From positions 1-21,226 of the forward strand of contig CALGHE010000007.1 of NCBI GenBank assembly GCA_937915765.1: a stretch of 21,226 nt of DNA, in the 5' to 3' direction. Shown here in pieces: positions 1 through 6,778 of the stretch; positions within the stretch are counted from its first letter, which is position 1, and each line of letters begins with the position of its first letter. The notes below the pieces were generated by a model. It saw only the letters and a list, made by a program, of their open reading frames with translations, ran no database searches and was not told where the DNA came from. The position numbers and the translations under genes were made by a program. The DNA is from an uncultured Bacteroidales bacterium (GTDB taxonomy: Bacteria > Bacteroidota > Bacteroidia > Bacteroidales > Paludibacteraceae).

Positions 1-2
1 AA

Positions 3-170
3 AAGGAAGGTCTGGCGGAGGGCGAAGCTATTGGAGTAGAGAAAGGACGTGCGGAAGGCGAAGCCATCGCCATGCAGAAGATGGCGAAGAGATTAAAGTC
101 TCAAGGGGTGTCTGCCGATGTCATAGCCGAGGCAAGCGGACTGACGTTAGGAGAGATTGAGAAACTGTAA
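3..170 (+). CDS. Rpn-type PD-(D/E)XK nuclease/putative transposase, C-terminal fragment
   Basis: This is the last 55 codons of a gene that enters the window from the left, ending at TAA 168-170. The peptide has alternating Glu/Gly/Ala segments (EGLAEGEAIG, GRAEGEAIAM) followed by a short helical tail, KRLKSQGVSADVIAEASGL and TLGEIEKL. This is the typical end of the Rpn family (recombination-promoting nucleases, PF12784-like, also annotated as PD-(D/E)XK transposase family). In that family a Gly/Glu-rich repeat hinge precedes a small 'VIAEATGLSxEEIxxL' motif. The catalytic domain lies outside the window, so neither its intactness nor its activity can be judged. The assignment rests only on this tail, which is distinctive but short; another protein with the same tail is possible. 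Confidence 0.65.
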   Translation, partial: KEGLAEGEAIGVEKGRAEGEAIAMQKMAKRLKSQGVSADVIAEASGLTLGEIEKL

Positions 171-258
171 AACTGTAAAAATGATTTGTCTTAGTTATAT
201 GAAATCATTATCGAAAGATAAACGTTACAGATAGAAAATTCCATATTTTACATTGGTT

Positions 259-1746
259 ATGAACAGAATATTTAACATACGTTTTGCAGTAATGTTACCG
301 CTGTTTATGACACTTTTTTGTAATGTGTCGGGGCAGGAGAGAGTATCGCCGGAATCACAAGGAGTATCGTCAAAAGATATTAAGGAGTGTTTTGACAGCC
401 TTATGAACATAACACACGGAGAAGTTCACGATGTTGTAGTGATGCGTCACGGAAAGGTGTTGGCGGAACTTTGTCCGAAACCGTTTGTTCCAGAATACAG
501 ACACACGCTTTATTCTGTTTCCAAAACGTTTGTTGGAGTTGCTGTTGGTCTAGCTATTGATGAAAATAGACTTAGGTTGACAGACCGTGTTGCTGCTTTC
601 TTTCCGGGAATAATGCCGGACTCTATATCTGTAAATCTTGCCTCCATGACAGTAAGAGACCTCCTCACCATGACTTCCGGAGTCTCACCAGACTGGAATT
701 TGCGCAATGTGCATGAATATTGGCTTAAAAACTTTTTCGAAAAGCCGGTACAGAAGCCAGGAGTTGAATTTAAATATGATTCTATGGCTTCGTATGTTTT
801 ATCTGCTATTGTGCAGAGGGTTACAGGAATGAAGGTTATAGACTATCTTAACAAAAAAGTTTTCAGTGTATTAGAGATAAACGATGCTGAATGGGAGTGC
901 AGTCCGGAGGGGATCACGGCAGGTGGTTGGGGTCTGAGACTGAGTGCTTTGTCTATGGCTAAGTTTGGTCAGTTATTGCTTGATAAGGGTAGATGGAATG
1001 GTGTGCAGGTTGTGTCGGAAGAGTGGATTCGTTTGATGATGTCGGAACAGCAAGTTACCGGCGACGGCGGTTTCTATGGTTTTCATATCTGGAAACATGA
1101 TGGTGTTGATGGTGCCTACAGAGCTGACGGTGCTTTTGGTCAGTATATAATCATCGCTCCTAAAGAGGATATGGTTGTGTCTGTGATTCAGAGCAATAGG
1201 GGAAATGGCGTTACAGAGCGGCGGCTGATTGACAGTCTTATCATAAGAAAGGCTCAGAATATTGTGCTGAAAGAGGGTAAGGATTTGAAACTGCTGCGTG
1301 CGGCTCTGCAAAAATACACTATGCCGTTGGTGGGCGGAAAGGCTTCGCTGGGCAAATTTTCTGTCTTCCAGGGAGAGGAGATTTGGTTTGCAGATAATGA
1401 TATGGGATGGAAGTCAATGACACTGGAAAAGAAGGGAGATCTACTGAAGATTTCCATAGGGACGCGAGACGGAAAACGTATTTCTGTTGAGGCCGGAAAC
1501 AAAGAGTGGCGTACGCTCTCCACAGATGTTTGTCCGCCTTACAGCATAAAGGCTAAATGTCGTTTTGACGGCATAAGCAGGAACTTTGCTGTGGCTGCTT
1601 GTTACGGTCGTGAAAAGGATGCTCTTGTAATCAAGATTCTTTTCCCAGACTGGATTAGCGGAGTGGTTTTAACTATGACGGAAAAAAACGGATTTCTCAA
1701 TATAGAGGCGAAAGAAAATCTCAAGAAAAACGCTTATAAGTTGTGA
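259..1746 (+). CDS. Exported serine hydrolase, class C beta-lactamase/penicillin-binding-protein fold
   Basis: Encodes about 495 residues. ATG 259 is preferred over an in-frame TTG at 253 because the protein then begins MNRIFNIRFAVMLPLFMTLF, a normal signal peptide ending near the Gly-Gln at 25-26. The serine hydrolase motifs are visible: S86-V-S-K89 is the SxxK nucleophile/general base, with the usual LYSVSK context, and Y173-D-S175 is the YxN/S second motif. The third motif, usually H/K-T/S-G, appears only as the loose DGAFGQY near residue 290. After about residue 345 comes a roughly 150-residue beta-rich extension of the kind seen in Bacteroidota members of the family. Such proteins act in the periplasm as esterases, peptidases or D-Ala-D-Ala-type hydrolases; the substrate cannot be told here. 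The gene stands alone: no clear promoter or terminator is visible, and the genes on either side are unrelated. Confidence 0.88.
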   Translation: MNRIFNIRFAVMLPLFMTLFCNVSGQERVSPESQGVSSKDIKECFDSLMNITHGEVHDVVVMRHGKVLAELCPKPFVPEYRHTLYSVSKTFVGVAVGLAIDENRLRLTDRVAAFFPGIMPDSISVNLASMTVRDLLTMTSGVSPDWNLRNVHEYWLKNFFEKPVQKPGVEFKYDSMASYVLSAIVQRVTGMKVIDYLNKKVFSVLEINDAEWECSPEGITAGGWGLRLSALSMAKFGQLLLDKGRWNGVQVVSEEWIRLMMSEQQVTGDGGFYGFHIWKHDGVDGAYRADGAFGQYIIIAPKEDMVVSVIQSNRGNGVTERRLIDSLIIRKAQNIVLKEGKDLKLLRAALQKYTMPLVGGKASLGKFSVFQGEEIWFADNDMGWKSMTLEKKGDLLKISIGTRDGKRISVEAGNKEWRTLSTDVCPPYSIKAKCRFDGISRNFAVAACYGREKDALVIKILFPDWISGVVLTMTEKNGFLNIEAKENLKKNAYKL

Positions 1747-2258
1747 TTAAATTTCTGTAATTTATGATTTTAATTTTTCACAAATTTCATTTATTCACTT
1801 AGTCATGATGCTCGTATTGCTCCTTCGCAAATATGAACAACCTAAGCAGAATGCTTTTCAAAATCATCTTAACCTAATTGTAGGAATCATCTTAATTTAA
1901 TTATAACTATTTAAGTATCAATCAGATAGATAAAATTTCTAAAATAAATAATCAAAACATTTTGTTTTTTAGTTAATATTTTATACTTTTGCGCCATGAA
2001 AAATTAGAACAGGCTGAACCTGTCGTGAGTTTTGCGAGTCATTACTTCTACTTTTCGCGTCGTATGTTTTTTGCAGAAGACGTTTTCATCAAATCATTAA
2101 GGTAAGCATTCTCTTATGACGGGATTAGAATCTGAGTCTCTGGGCGTTTTGCACGTGGGCAGATTTTTCAAAATTCCCGCATTCGGGTTTGCGTTTTCAA
2201 TGATAGTGCAGAAATGCGCGATGTTTTTATTTGCATTTATTAATTTAAAATACTTTAT
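1747..2258. other. Gene-free 512-nt stretch before the helix-turn-helix pair
   Basis: No convincing protein gene is seen. It is AT-rich up to about 1990 and more mixed after that. It holds a pair of near-identical 12-mers, AAATCATCTTAA (1861-1872) and GAATCATCTTAA (1884-1895), a strong Bacteroidota-type promoter (1961-1991), and a leader of about 260 nt before the ATG at 2259. The leader has two small hairpins, ACAGG/CCTGT (2009-2023) and CCCG/CGGG (2176-2187). It also holds a 49-codon open frame (2116-2265) that overlaps the downstream start codon, and a minimal frame ATG-AAA-AAT-TAG at 1996-2007. Whether the leader is regulatory RNA or contains a translated upstream peptide cannot be decided here. 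Confidence 0.5.
1961..1991 (+). promoter_or_regulatory. Bacteroidota-type sigma promoter for the helix-turn-helix pair
   Basis: TTTG at 1961-1964 and TACTTTTG at 1984-1991 are separated by 19 bp, matching the Bacteroidota primary sigma consensus TTTG-N19-21-TAnnTTTG. Transcription would start near 1996-2000, leaving a leader of about 260 nt before the first regulator gene. Confidence 0.7.
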
Positions 2259-2579
2259 ATGTTGAAGTTTAATAAAATAGAGAAACTCATCATAGAAGAG
2301 AGAGTTTGCAAAAAGTCTATGGCTAAGAAAATTGGCACAACAGAACAATGGTTGCGCTTGTTGCTTAACGGTGATATAGCTAATCCTGGAATGGCTAAGA
2401 TTGAGGCTATCGCTGACTTCTTCAGGGTTCCGCTGGACTACTTTTTTGAACGGGAAGTGGAGGTGCGTGAGGATATGCAGGCACAGTATGAAAAGGAACA
2501 GGAAATACGTCGTCTGAAAGAACTTATGGCCGAGAAAGAGCGTACAATTCAAATTCTTATGAAAGGCAGATATGACTGA
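2259..2579 (+). CDS. Small XRE-type helix-turn-helix regulator, copy 1
   Basis: Encodes 106 residues. Residues about 5-65 form a Cro/C1-type HTH: a first helix with KIEKLIIEERVCKKS, a core motif AKKIGTTEQWLRLLLNG as turn and recognition helix, then NPGMAKIEAIADFFRVPLDYFF, which is the standard last helix and 'VPLDYFF' close of this family. The tail (about 70-106) is highly charged (QEIRRLKELMAEKERTIQIL) with heptad-like spacing and probably forms a dimerising coiled coil. It should be a cytoplasmic DNA-binding protein; the target is unknown. It is the first gene after the promoter at 1961-1991, and a paralogue follows 72 nt downstream. There is no toxin or phage gene beside it, so an antitoxin or phage repressor role is not supported. 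ATG 2259 lacks a clear Shine-Dalgarno sequence, as is common in this phylum. Confidence 0.85.
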   Translation: MLKFNKIEKLIIEERVCKKSMAKKIGTTEQWLRLLLNGDIANPGMAKIEAIADFFRVPLDYFFEREVEVREDMQAQYEKEQEIRRLKELMAEKERTIQILMKGRYD

Positions 2580-2651
2580 AATGAACTATAAGTTCGTTTT
2601 GTAATTTATAAATTTTTTAAAATCATTTTTATTAATTAACAGTTCAAAAAT

Positions 2652-2978
2652 ATGTTACGTTACGATAAAATAGACAGAATGATTGCGGAAAGTCGTGTTT
2701 ACAGGAAAACATTCGCATCGAGTATAGGGGTCACCGAACAATGGCTCATAAAGTTTCTTAGAGGTGAAATTGCTAATCCTAGTTCTAACAAGATAGAGGC
2801 AATAGCGGATTATTTTGGTGTGCCTTTGGATCACCTTTTCGACAGAAAAGTGCAAATCCGTGAGGAACTTCAGCCTTTCTCCGAACATAATCTGGAAATT
2901 TGTTGTCTGAATAATCTAATAAAGGAAAAGGAACGGACGATAGATATTCTCCTGAAGTTGAGGAGAAGGCACGGCTGA
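2652..2978 (+). CDS. Small XRE-type helix-turn-helix regulator, copy 2 (paralogue)
   Basis: Encodes 108 residues with the same plan as the gene upstream: HTH at about 5-65 (SSIGVTEQWLIKFLRGEIAN as its central part, then KIEAIADYFGVPLDHLF) and a charged tail with EKERTIDILLK. An ungapped alignment by eye gives about 56 identities in 104 positions with copy 1, strongest in the HTH and in the EKERTI-IL motif of the tail. The recognition helix differs (RLLLNGD versus IKFLRGE), so the two may bind different sites, or may heterodimerise through the similar tails (inference). The 5' flanks of both start codons are also alike (TTATTAATT followed by an A-rich run), consistent with tandem duplication of a unit including the leader end. 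An inverted-repeat element begins 1-7 nt after the stop codon. Confidence 0.85.
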   Translation: MLRYDKIDRMIAESRVYRKTFASSIGVTEQWLIKFLRGEIANPSSNKIEAIADYFGVPLDHLFDRKVQIREELQPFSEHNLEICCLNNLIKEKERTIDILLKLRRRHG

Positions 2979-2979
2979 T

Positions 2980-3153
2980 TTTAATGGCAACTTCTATAAA
3001 TTAGGTCAAGATGCTTTTGAAAACATTTTTTAAATTCGTATTGTATGCGGAGCAGACATCGTAAATAAGCTAATATGAGCAAGATAGGTTCAAAAGCATC
3101 CGAAAAGAATTTCATAAAAAATTACAAAATAATTTATAGAAGTTGCCATTAAA
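2980..3153. repeat. Palindromic repeat element, copy 1 (expanded form)
   Basis: Perfect 24-bp inverted ends (2980-3003 and 3130-3153) of the form TTTAATGGCAACTTCTATAA plus four more bases enclose about 126 bp. The same end sequence and the core CAAAAGCATCCGAAAAGAAT (3091-3110) recur in the copies at 9991 and 15548. This copy is longer because it has extra sequence on the left with an internal inverted pair, GATGCTTTTG (3009-3018) and CAAAAGCATC (3091-3100). It sits between the convergent regulator and CotH genes, starting just after the regulator's stop codon. There is no transposase inside; it could be a non-autonomous (MITE-like) element that also serves as a 3'-end structure. Confidence 0.85.
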
Positions 3154-3157
3154 TACT

Positions 3158-3180
3158 AAAAAAAGTGAGTTTCTGTCACT
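3158..3180 (-). terminator. Short terminator for the CotH-family gene
   Basis: Read on the minus strand, AGTGA - 7 nt - TCACT is followed by a run of seven T. The stem overlaps the stop codon of the gene. The stem is only 5-6 bp, so strength is uncertain; the neighbouring repeat element may assist. Confidence 0.4.
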
Positions 3181-4648
3181 CTATCAGAACCTTTTCTGTT
3201 TTCACAATCTGGCCGTTTTTGTCGCAGTGACATATTATGTAGTGTCCTTTAGGAAAATAACTGTCAAACAATAAAGACAATTCCTCTGGACGCACAATTT
3301 TGCACACTCGTCCATATATGTCCAAAACATAAACTCTGTCTCCAGATTTTAAACCGGACGGAATCTGCTTATTCTCTGAAGTCAGAGGATTTTCCATCAT
3401 TTCTATTTCCTCCCTCATCCAAGGCAGATGAACGGAAAACCATCGTTTTACAGCATATTTGTCTTCGTATGCGGTGTTGTAGCTCTTCTTGTTGATTTCA
3501 TATACGTATCTGCGGCTTTGAACTATTGCTGTGCCGTAATTTTCATAAAGGGAGTCAGCCACTTGCAAACATTCGCCTTCGATAGTGTCCTTAATCTCGT
3601 TCCACTTGTTTATGTAAGCTGACACAAATTCAGGAAATTTGAACAGATCCACGTAGTAAAAGCATCTGTCGCTGTGGATTCTGCTCCATTTGTACTTCAG
3701 CTGCCAGATATGAAGGCTTGTGTCCAAGTCCCACAAAGGTCCCATTTTCAGTTTTGTTTGCTCTGTTGTATCACCTTTCAGTACGTACATGTTAGATCCG
3801 CCTGAATCGAATGTGCCTAATATGTCATGAGCCAAAACCCAACATGCAAAAGACTCTATATCAATCCATTTGCTTATGTCTCCGTTTGCCATAATCTCCT
3901 GTTCAAACCCCTCTATGTAGTTCTTTATATAACTGAAACGAGTTGAGTCCAAATCCTCCATTTCAGGATATTTGAACGTCCATCCCATAGCCTTGTTCAA
4001 AAGCGAAGTCTGGAAAGTGCTGTCCGTTTCGTTCCACCAATATGCGTCATTATTCAGTATGTAGCCGCTTTTTGAAACCTCGTGCTTTAAGTTTCCGTAC
4101 TCCACCATTTCCGAAAGCAGATACAAGCCATGGTAAGTGCCATTCACCATCACGTTCACAAACTGATATTCCGGAATCCACGGCAATCCGCACAATTTGC
4201 CCACACAATTTCCGATAGGCCGATTAAAAGTTCTTGACGAAAAATAGTTCAGAAGAAGAAAGTCTTTGTTTTTCTTTACGTCTTTCCCGGTGAATAGATT
4301 AGCTTTTTTCTCTAACTTGATTTTGTATGAAGGTCTGACATCAAGAGCGCTTCCGTTTCCGCGGACCCTGATTTTGCACCCTGTTGAGTCTTTGAAAAAA
4401 TCGCCGCTGTCATAAATCAGAGAGTCGCCTAAAGTTATGTAAATGCGTCCCTTTTCATACTCGTTATTTGTGATGGAAGAGCCAAAACAGCCCTCCGGAG
4501 GAGAAACAACCTCAAACGAAGGGTCCACGCTGTCAACTGTAACTACATGTATAAGAGGCAGCTTTATGGTTTTTAAATCCTCTTCTGAAGGTAACCCTAA
4601 AGCTAATGAAGAATATAACGCAAATAATATGACAAATAAATTTCTCAT
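3176..4648 (-). CDS. Exported CotH-kinase-family protein with sorting-domain-like C terminus
   Basis: Encodes 490 residues. It starts MRNLFVILFALYSSLALG, a signal peptide. The body matches the CotH family (PF08757): RGNGS then RPSYKIKLEKK at about 96-115, the FLLLNYFSS segment at 130-138, VNVMVNGTYHGLYLLSE at 164-180, and the hallmark MGPLWDLD at 302-309. CotH of Bacillus is an atypical kinase-fold protein that phosphorylates spore coat proteins; Bacteroidota homologues are secreted and mostly of unknown substrate. The last 65 residues (GDRVYVLDIYGRVCKIV, then KGHYIICHCDKNGQIVKTEKV) resemble a type IX secretion sorting domain (por-type, G-x-Y-x-V... K-V pattern), which suggests export across the outer membrane. 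The gene is monocistronic, convergent with the regulators and divergent from the isomerase gene. The kinase activity itself is not shown by anything here. Confidence 0.85.
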   Translation of the reverse strand: MRNLFVILFALYSSLALGLPSEEDLKTIKLPLIHVVTVDSVDPSFEVVSPPEGCFGSSITNNEYEKGRIYITLGDSLIYDSGDFFKDSTGCKIRVRGNGSALDVRPSYKIKLEKKANLFTGKDVKKNKDFLLLNYFSSRTFNRPIGNCVGKLCGLPWIPEYQFVNVMVNGTYHGLYLLSEMVEYGNLKHEVSKSGYILNNDAYWWNETDSTFQTSLLNKAMGWTFKYPEMEDLDSTRFSYIKNYIEGFEQEIMANGDISKWIDIESFACWVLAHDILGTFDSGGSNMYVLKGDTTEQTKLKMGPLWDLDTSLHIWQLKYKWSRIHSDRCFYYVDLFKFPEFVSAYINKWNEIKDTIEGECLQVADSLYENYGTAIVQSRRYVYEINKKSYNTAYEDKYAVKRWFSVHLPWMREEIEMMENPLTSENKQIPSGLKSGDRVYVLDIYGRVCKIVRPEELSLLFDSYFPKGHYIICHCDKNGQIVKTEKVLIE

Positions 4649-4733
4649 GACAATCTTCTGTTATATTGTACTTATGTAAATTGAACTTATAGCAACGATT
4701 TACGCAAGTTGTCTTCTAATCAATTCCATTTTG

Positions 4734-4741
4734 CAAAAATA
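4734..4741 (-). promoter_or_regulatory. Possible -7 box for the CotH-family gene
   Basis: On the minus strand this reads TATTTTTG, matching TAnnTTTG, and lies about 90 nt upstream of the start codon. No good TTTG box is found at the expected distance upstream, so this is tentative. Confidence 0.35.
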
Positions 4742-4787
4742 GGAAAAATTTATTTATAAAAAGCACTGAATTTATTTTGAATTGTTC

Positions 4788-4795
4788 TATCTTTG
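4788..4795 (+). promoter_or_regulatory. -7 box (TATCTTTG) for the isomerase gene
   Basis: TATCTTTG matches the Bacteroidota -7 consensus. Transcription would start at about 4800-4803, so translation must begin at ATG 4831 and not at the upstream TTG of 4777. The -33 region is poor. Confidence 0.6.
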
Positions 4796-4830
4796 CGGAA
4801 ATAACAATTTTTGACAAATATAAAGAATAT

Positions 4831-5406
4831 ATGGTTATATCAGATAAAAAATTTGTGGCGGTATCGTACGACCTTTTTGTTGGAGATGAAGGCGAAGAAC
4901 AGGAGTTGATGGAGCAGGCTCCGAAAGAAGCTCCTTTGAAGTTCACGTTCGGGCTTGGCATGATGATTGAGTCTTTTGAGAAAGGTCTTGAAGGAAAGGC
5001 GGTAGGAGAGAAATTTGATTTTACAATCGAGCCTCAGGATGCTTACGGAGATTACGAAGACGGCCGTGTTGTGGAACTTGACAAAGCCATCTTCGAAGTT
5101 GACGGAAAGTTTGATACGGACATGATTTTCGAAGGGAATACCGTTCCTATGATGGACGCGGAAGGAAACCGCATGAACGGAACAATTCTTGAGATTTCTA
5201 AAGACAAGGTCAAGATGGACTTTAATCACCCGCTTGCTGGCGAAAGACTTCACTTTATCGGCGAAGTGCTTGAGGTGCGCGACGCGACTCCGGAGGAAAT
5301 TGCCGTGGCTACTATGCCTCACTCTTGCGGAGGTGGCTGCTGTGGTGATTGCGGAGACGGTGATTGCGGCGGCGGTTGCAGCGGTTGTGGCTGCGGAGAA
5401 CACTAA
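4831..5406 (+). CDS. slyD: SlyD-like FKBP-type peptidyl-prolyl isomerase with Cys/Gly-rich metal-binding tail
   Basis: Encodes 191 residues. It catalyses cis-trans isomerisation of X-Pro bonds and acts as a chaperone; SlyD homologues also bind nickel and other metals. Visible features: an FKBP N-terminal strand (VAVSYDLFV), FTFGLGMMIESFEKGLEGKA typical of the FKBP active-site loop and helix, EPQDAYGDY (the 'P.eAYGe.' motif), an inserted IF chaperone domain in the middle, and MDFNHPLAGE, which is the SlyD hallmark NHPLAG. The last 30 residues contain eight cysteines and two histidines among glycines (SCGGGCCGDCGDGDCGGGC, then SGCGCGEH), like the metal-binding tail of E. coli SlyD. There is no signal peptide, so it is cytoplasmic. 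ATG 4831 is chosen because a frame running upstream would start inside the promoter. A terminator-like hairpin separates it from aroC. Confidence 0.92.
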   Translation: MVISDKKFVAVSYDLFVGDEGEEQELMEQAPKEAPLKFTFGLGMMIESFEKGLEGKAVGEKFDFTIEPQDAYGDYEDGRVVELDKAIFEVDGKFDTDMIFEGNTVPMMDAEGNRMNGTILEISKDKVKMDFNHPLAGERLHFIGEVLEVRDATPEEIAVATMPHSCGGGCCGDCGDGDCGGGCSGCGCGEH

Positions 5407-5434
5407 TCAGCCTCTGTTTATTTTATGATATATT

Positions 5435-5470
5435 AAGCTGCATTGTCTTTGTTGCGATGCGGCTTTTTTC
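5435..5470 (+). terminator. Hairpin plus T-run after the isomerase gene
   Basis: AAGCTGCAT (5435-5443) pairs with ATGCGGCTT (5457-5465, one G-T wobble) and is followed by TTTTTC. It lies only about 25 nt before the aroC start codon. No separate aroC promoter is seen, so either termination is partial or the aroC promoter is hidden in this gap. Confidence 0.75.
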
Positions 5471-5494
5471 TCTTTATTCTGATTTTTTTTATTG

Positions 5495-6568
5495 ATGAAT
5501 ACTATAGGCGAAATTTTTAGACTGACAACGTTTGGAGAGTCTCACGGAGTGTCTGTGGGCGGTGTTATCGACGGCTTTCCTGCTGGTGTCGAGATTGACG
5601 AGGAGTTTGTTCAGAAGGAGTTGAATAGACGAAGACCCGGACAGTCTTCTATCACCACTCCACGAAAAGAAGATGATAAAGTAGAGTTTCTTTCAGGAAT
5701 CTTTGAAGGAAAGTCAATAGGCACCCCTATCGCTTTTGAAGTGCGAAACGGAAATCATCATTCGTCGGACTATGACGAGATGAAAAGGGTGTTCAGACCA
5801 TCTCATGCGGACTATACTTATACGGTAAAATACGGTCATCGTGACCATCGCGGAGGAGGCCGCTCTTCTGCACGCGAAACAATAGCGCGAGTGGTTGGTG
5901 GTGCATTAGCAAAATTGGCTCTTCGCTCTTTAAATATCGAGTTCTTTGCATATACGTCACAAGTTGGCGAAATTGTATGTGACAGTGATTACAGAACTTT
6001 AGATTTTAGTAAAATAGAGTCAAATATGGTCCGTTGTCCTGACGAAAAGAAAGCCTCTCTGATGGAGGATTTGATTTTACAGGTTAAAGCGGAGGGCGAC
6101 ACTGTAGGCGGAGTTGTATCTTGCGTGATAAAAGGCGTTCCGGCAGGATTGGGCAGCCCGGCTTTTGGCAAATTGCACGCAGAACTTGCCAAGGCGATGT
6201 TATCGATAAATGCGGCTAAAGGTTTTGAGTACGGAATGGGGTTTGCCGGAGTAGGCAAGCGCGGGTCTGAAGTGAACGACGAGTTCCGCAGTGAAGGCGG
6301 AAGGATTCGTACAGCGACAAATTTCTCCGGAGGGATACAAGGCGGAATTTCTAACGGAGAGGACATATATTTCCGTGTTGCGTTCAAACCTATTCCAACT
6401 CTTCTGAGAGAACAGAACACGGTGAACGCCGACGGAGAGGAGACTGTGCTGAAGGCTAAAGGCAGACATGACCCCTGCGTGCTGCCGCGTGCCGTGCCTA
6501 TTGTTGAGGCTATGGCTGCAATGGTAATTCTGGATGCATATCTGCAAAATAAAACGGTGAGGCTATGA
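5495..6568 (+). CDS. aroC: Chorismate synthase
   Basis: Encodes 357 residues, the normal family length. It converts 5-enolpyruvylshikimate-3-phosphate to chorismate, the last step of the shikimate pathway, in the cytoplasm with reduced FMN as cofactor. The family signatures are all present: FGESHG at 13-18 (catalytic His17), RRRPGQ at 45-50, SHADYTYTVKYGHRDHRGGG at 103-122, GRSSARET at 122-129 and GRHDPCVLPRAVPIVEAMAA at 323-342 (second catalytic His325). The start is ATG 5495; an in-frame TTG three bases upstream is less likely. It lies 88 nt after the isomerase gene with a hairpin between them. No other aromatic amino acid genes are in the window. There are no signs of damage. Confidence 0.98.
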   Translation: MNTIGEIFRLTTFGESHGVSVGGVIDGFPAGVEIDEEFVQKELNRRRPGQSSITTPRKEDDKVEFLSGIFEGKSIGTPIAFEVRNGNHHSSDYDEMKRVFRPSHADYTYTVKYGHRDHRGGGRSSARETIARVVGGALAKLALRSLNIEFFAYTSQVGEIVCDSDYRTLDFSKIESNMVRCPDEKKASLMEDLILQVKAEGDTVGGVVSCVIKGVPAGLGSPAFGKLHAELAKAMLSINAAKGFEYGMGFAGVGKRGSEVNDEFRSEGGRIRTATNFSGGIQGGISNGEDIYFRVAFKPIPTLLREQNTVNADGEETVLKAKGRHDPCVLPRAVPIVEAMAAMVILDAYLQNKTVRL

Positions 6569-6585
6569 TTTGGCGATTGATGCGA

Positions 6586-6622
6586 AATTATGATCTGAAA
6601 GCTACAAATTCATAATTATTTT
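6586..6622 (+). terminator. Weak AT-rich hairpin after aroC
   Basis: AATTATGA (6586-6593) pairs exactly with TCATAATT (6610-6617), followed by ATTTTC. The stem is AT-rich and the loop is 16 nt, so it would be a weak terminator at best. Confidence 0.35.
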
Positions 6623-6691
6623 CGTCAAAAGCGGAAAATGGCATGGCCTTTGTAATTCGCATTCAAGAAATCGTCAAAAAATAAAAGTGGT

Positions 6692-6724
6692 TTTGCTGAA
6701 CTTTGAAGATTTATTTTATCTTTG
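6692..6724 (+). promoter_or_regulatory. Bacteroidota-type promoter of the TPR gene
   Basis: TTTG (6692-6695), 21-bp spacer, TATCTTTG (6717-6724). The start site would be near 6729. The roughly 50-nt leader contains a hairpin, CTGAC (6733-6737) with GTCAG (6748-6752), extended by GAA/TTC inside. Confidence 0.7.
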
Positions 6725-6778
6725 TGGTCTGTCTGACGAAAAATTCGGTCAGGCCAGAATCTGAAAAATTTCAAGGCA

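Noticed and set aside
2097..2552. 151-codon minus-strand frame over the regulator leader and first regulator
   Set aside because: It overlaps a well-supported HTH gene over most of its length and matches nothing recognisable.
2980..3153. Repeats read as a CRISPR array
   Set aside because: The three copies are thousands of bases apart, inverted at their ends, with no regular spacers and no cas genes.
4777..4830. TTG 4777 as the start of the isomerase
   Set aside because: It would lie within the promoter (TATCTTTG at 4788-4795), and the added residues are not part of the FKBP fold.
4840..5403. 187-codon minus-strand frame over the isomerase gene
   Set aside because: Shadow of the FKBP gene; its Ala/Thr-rich start is simply the reverse of the Gly/Cys-rich tail.
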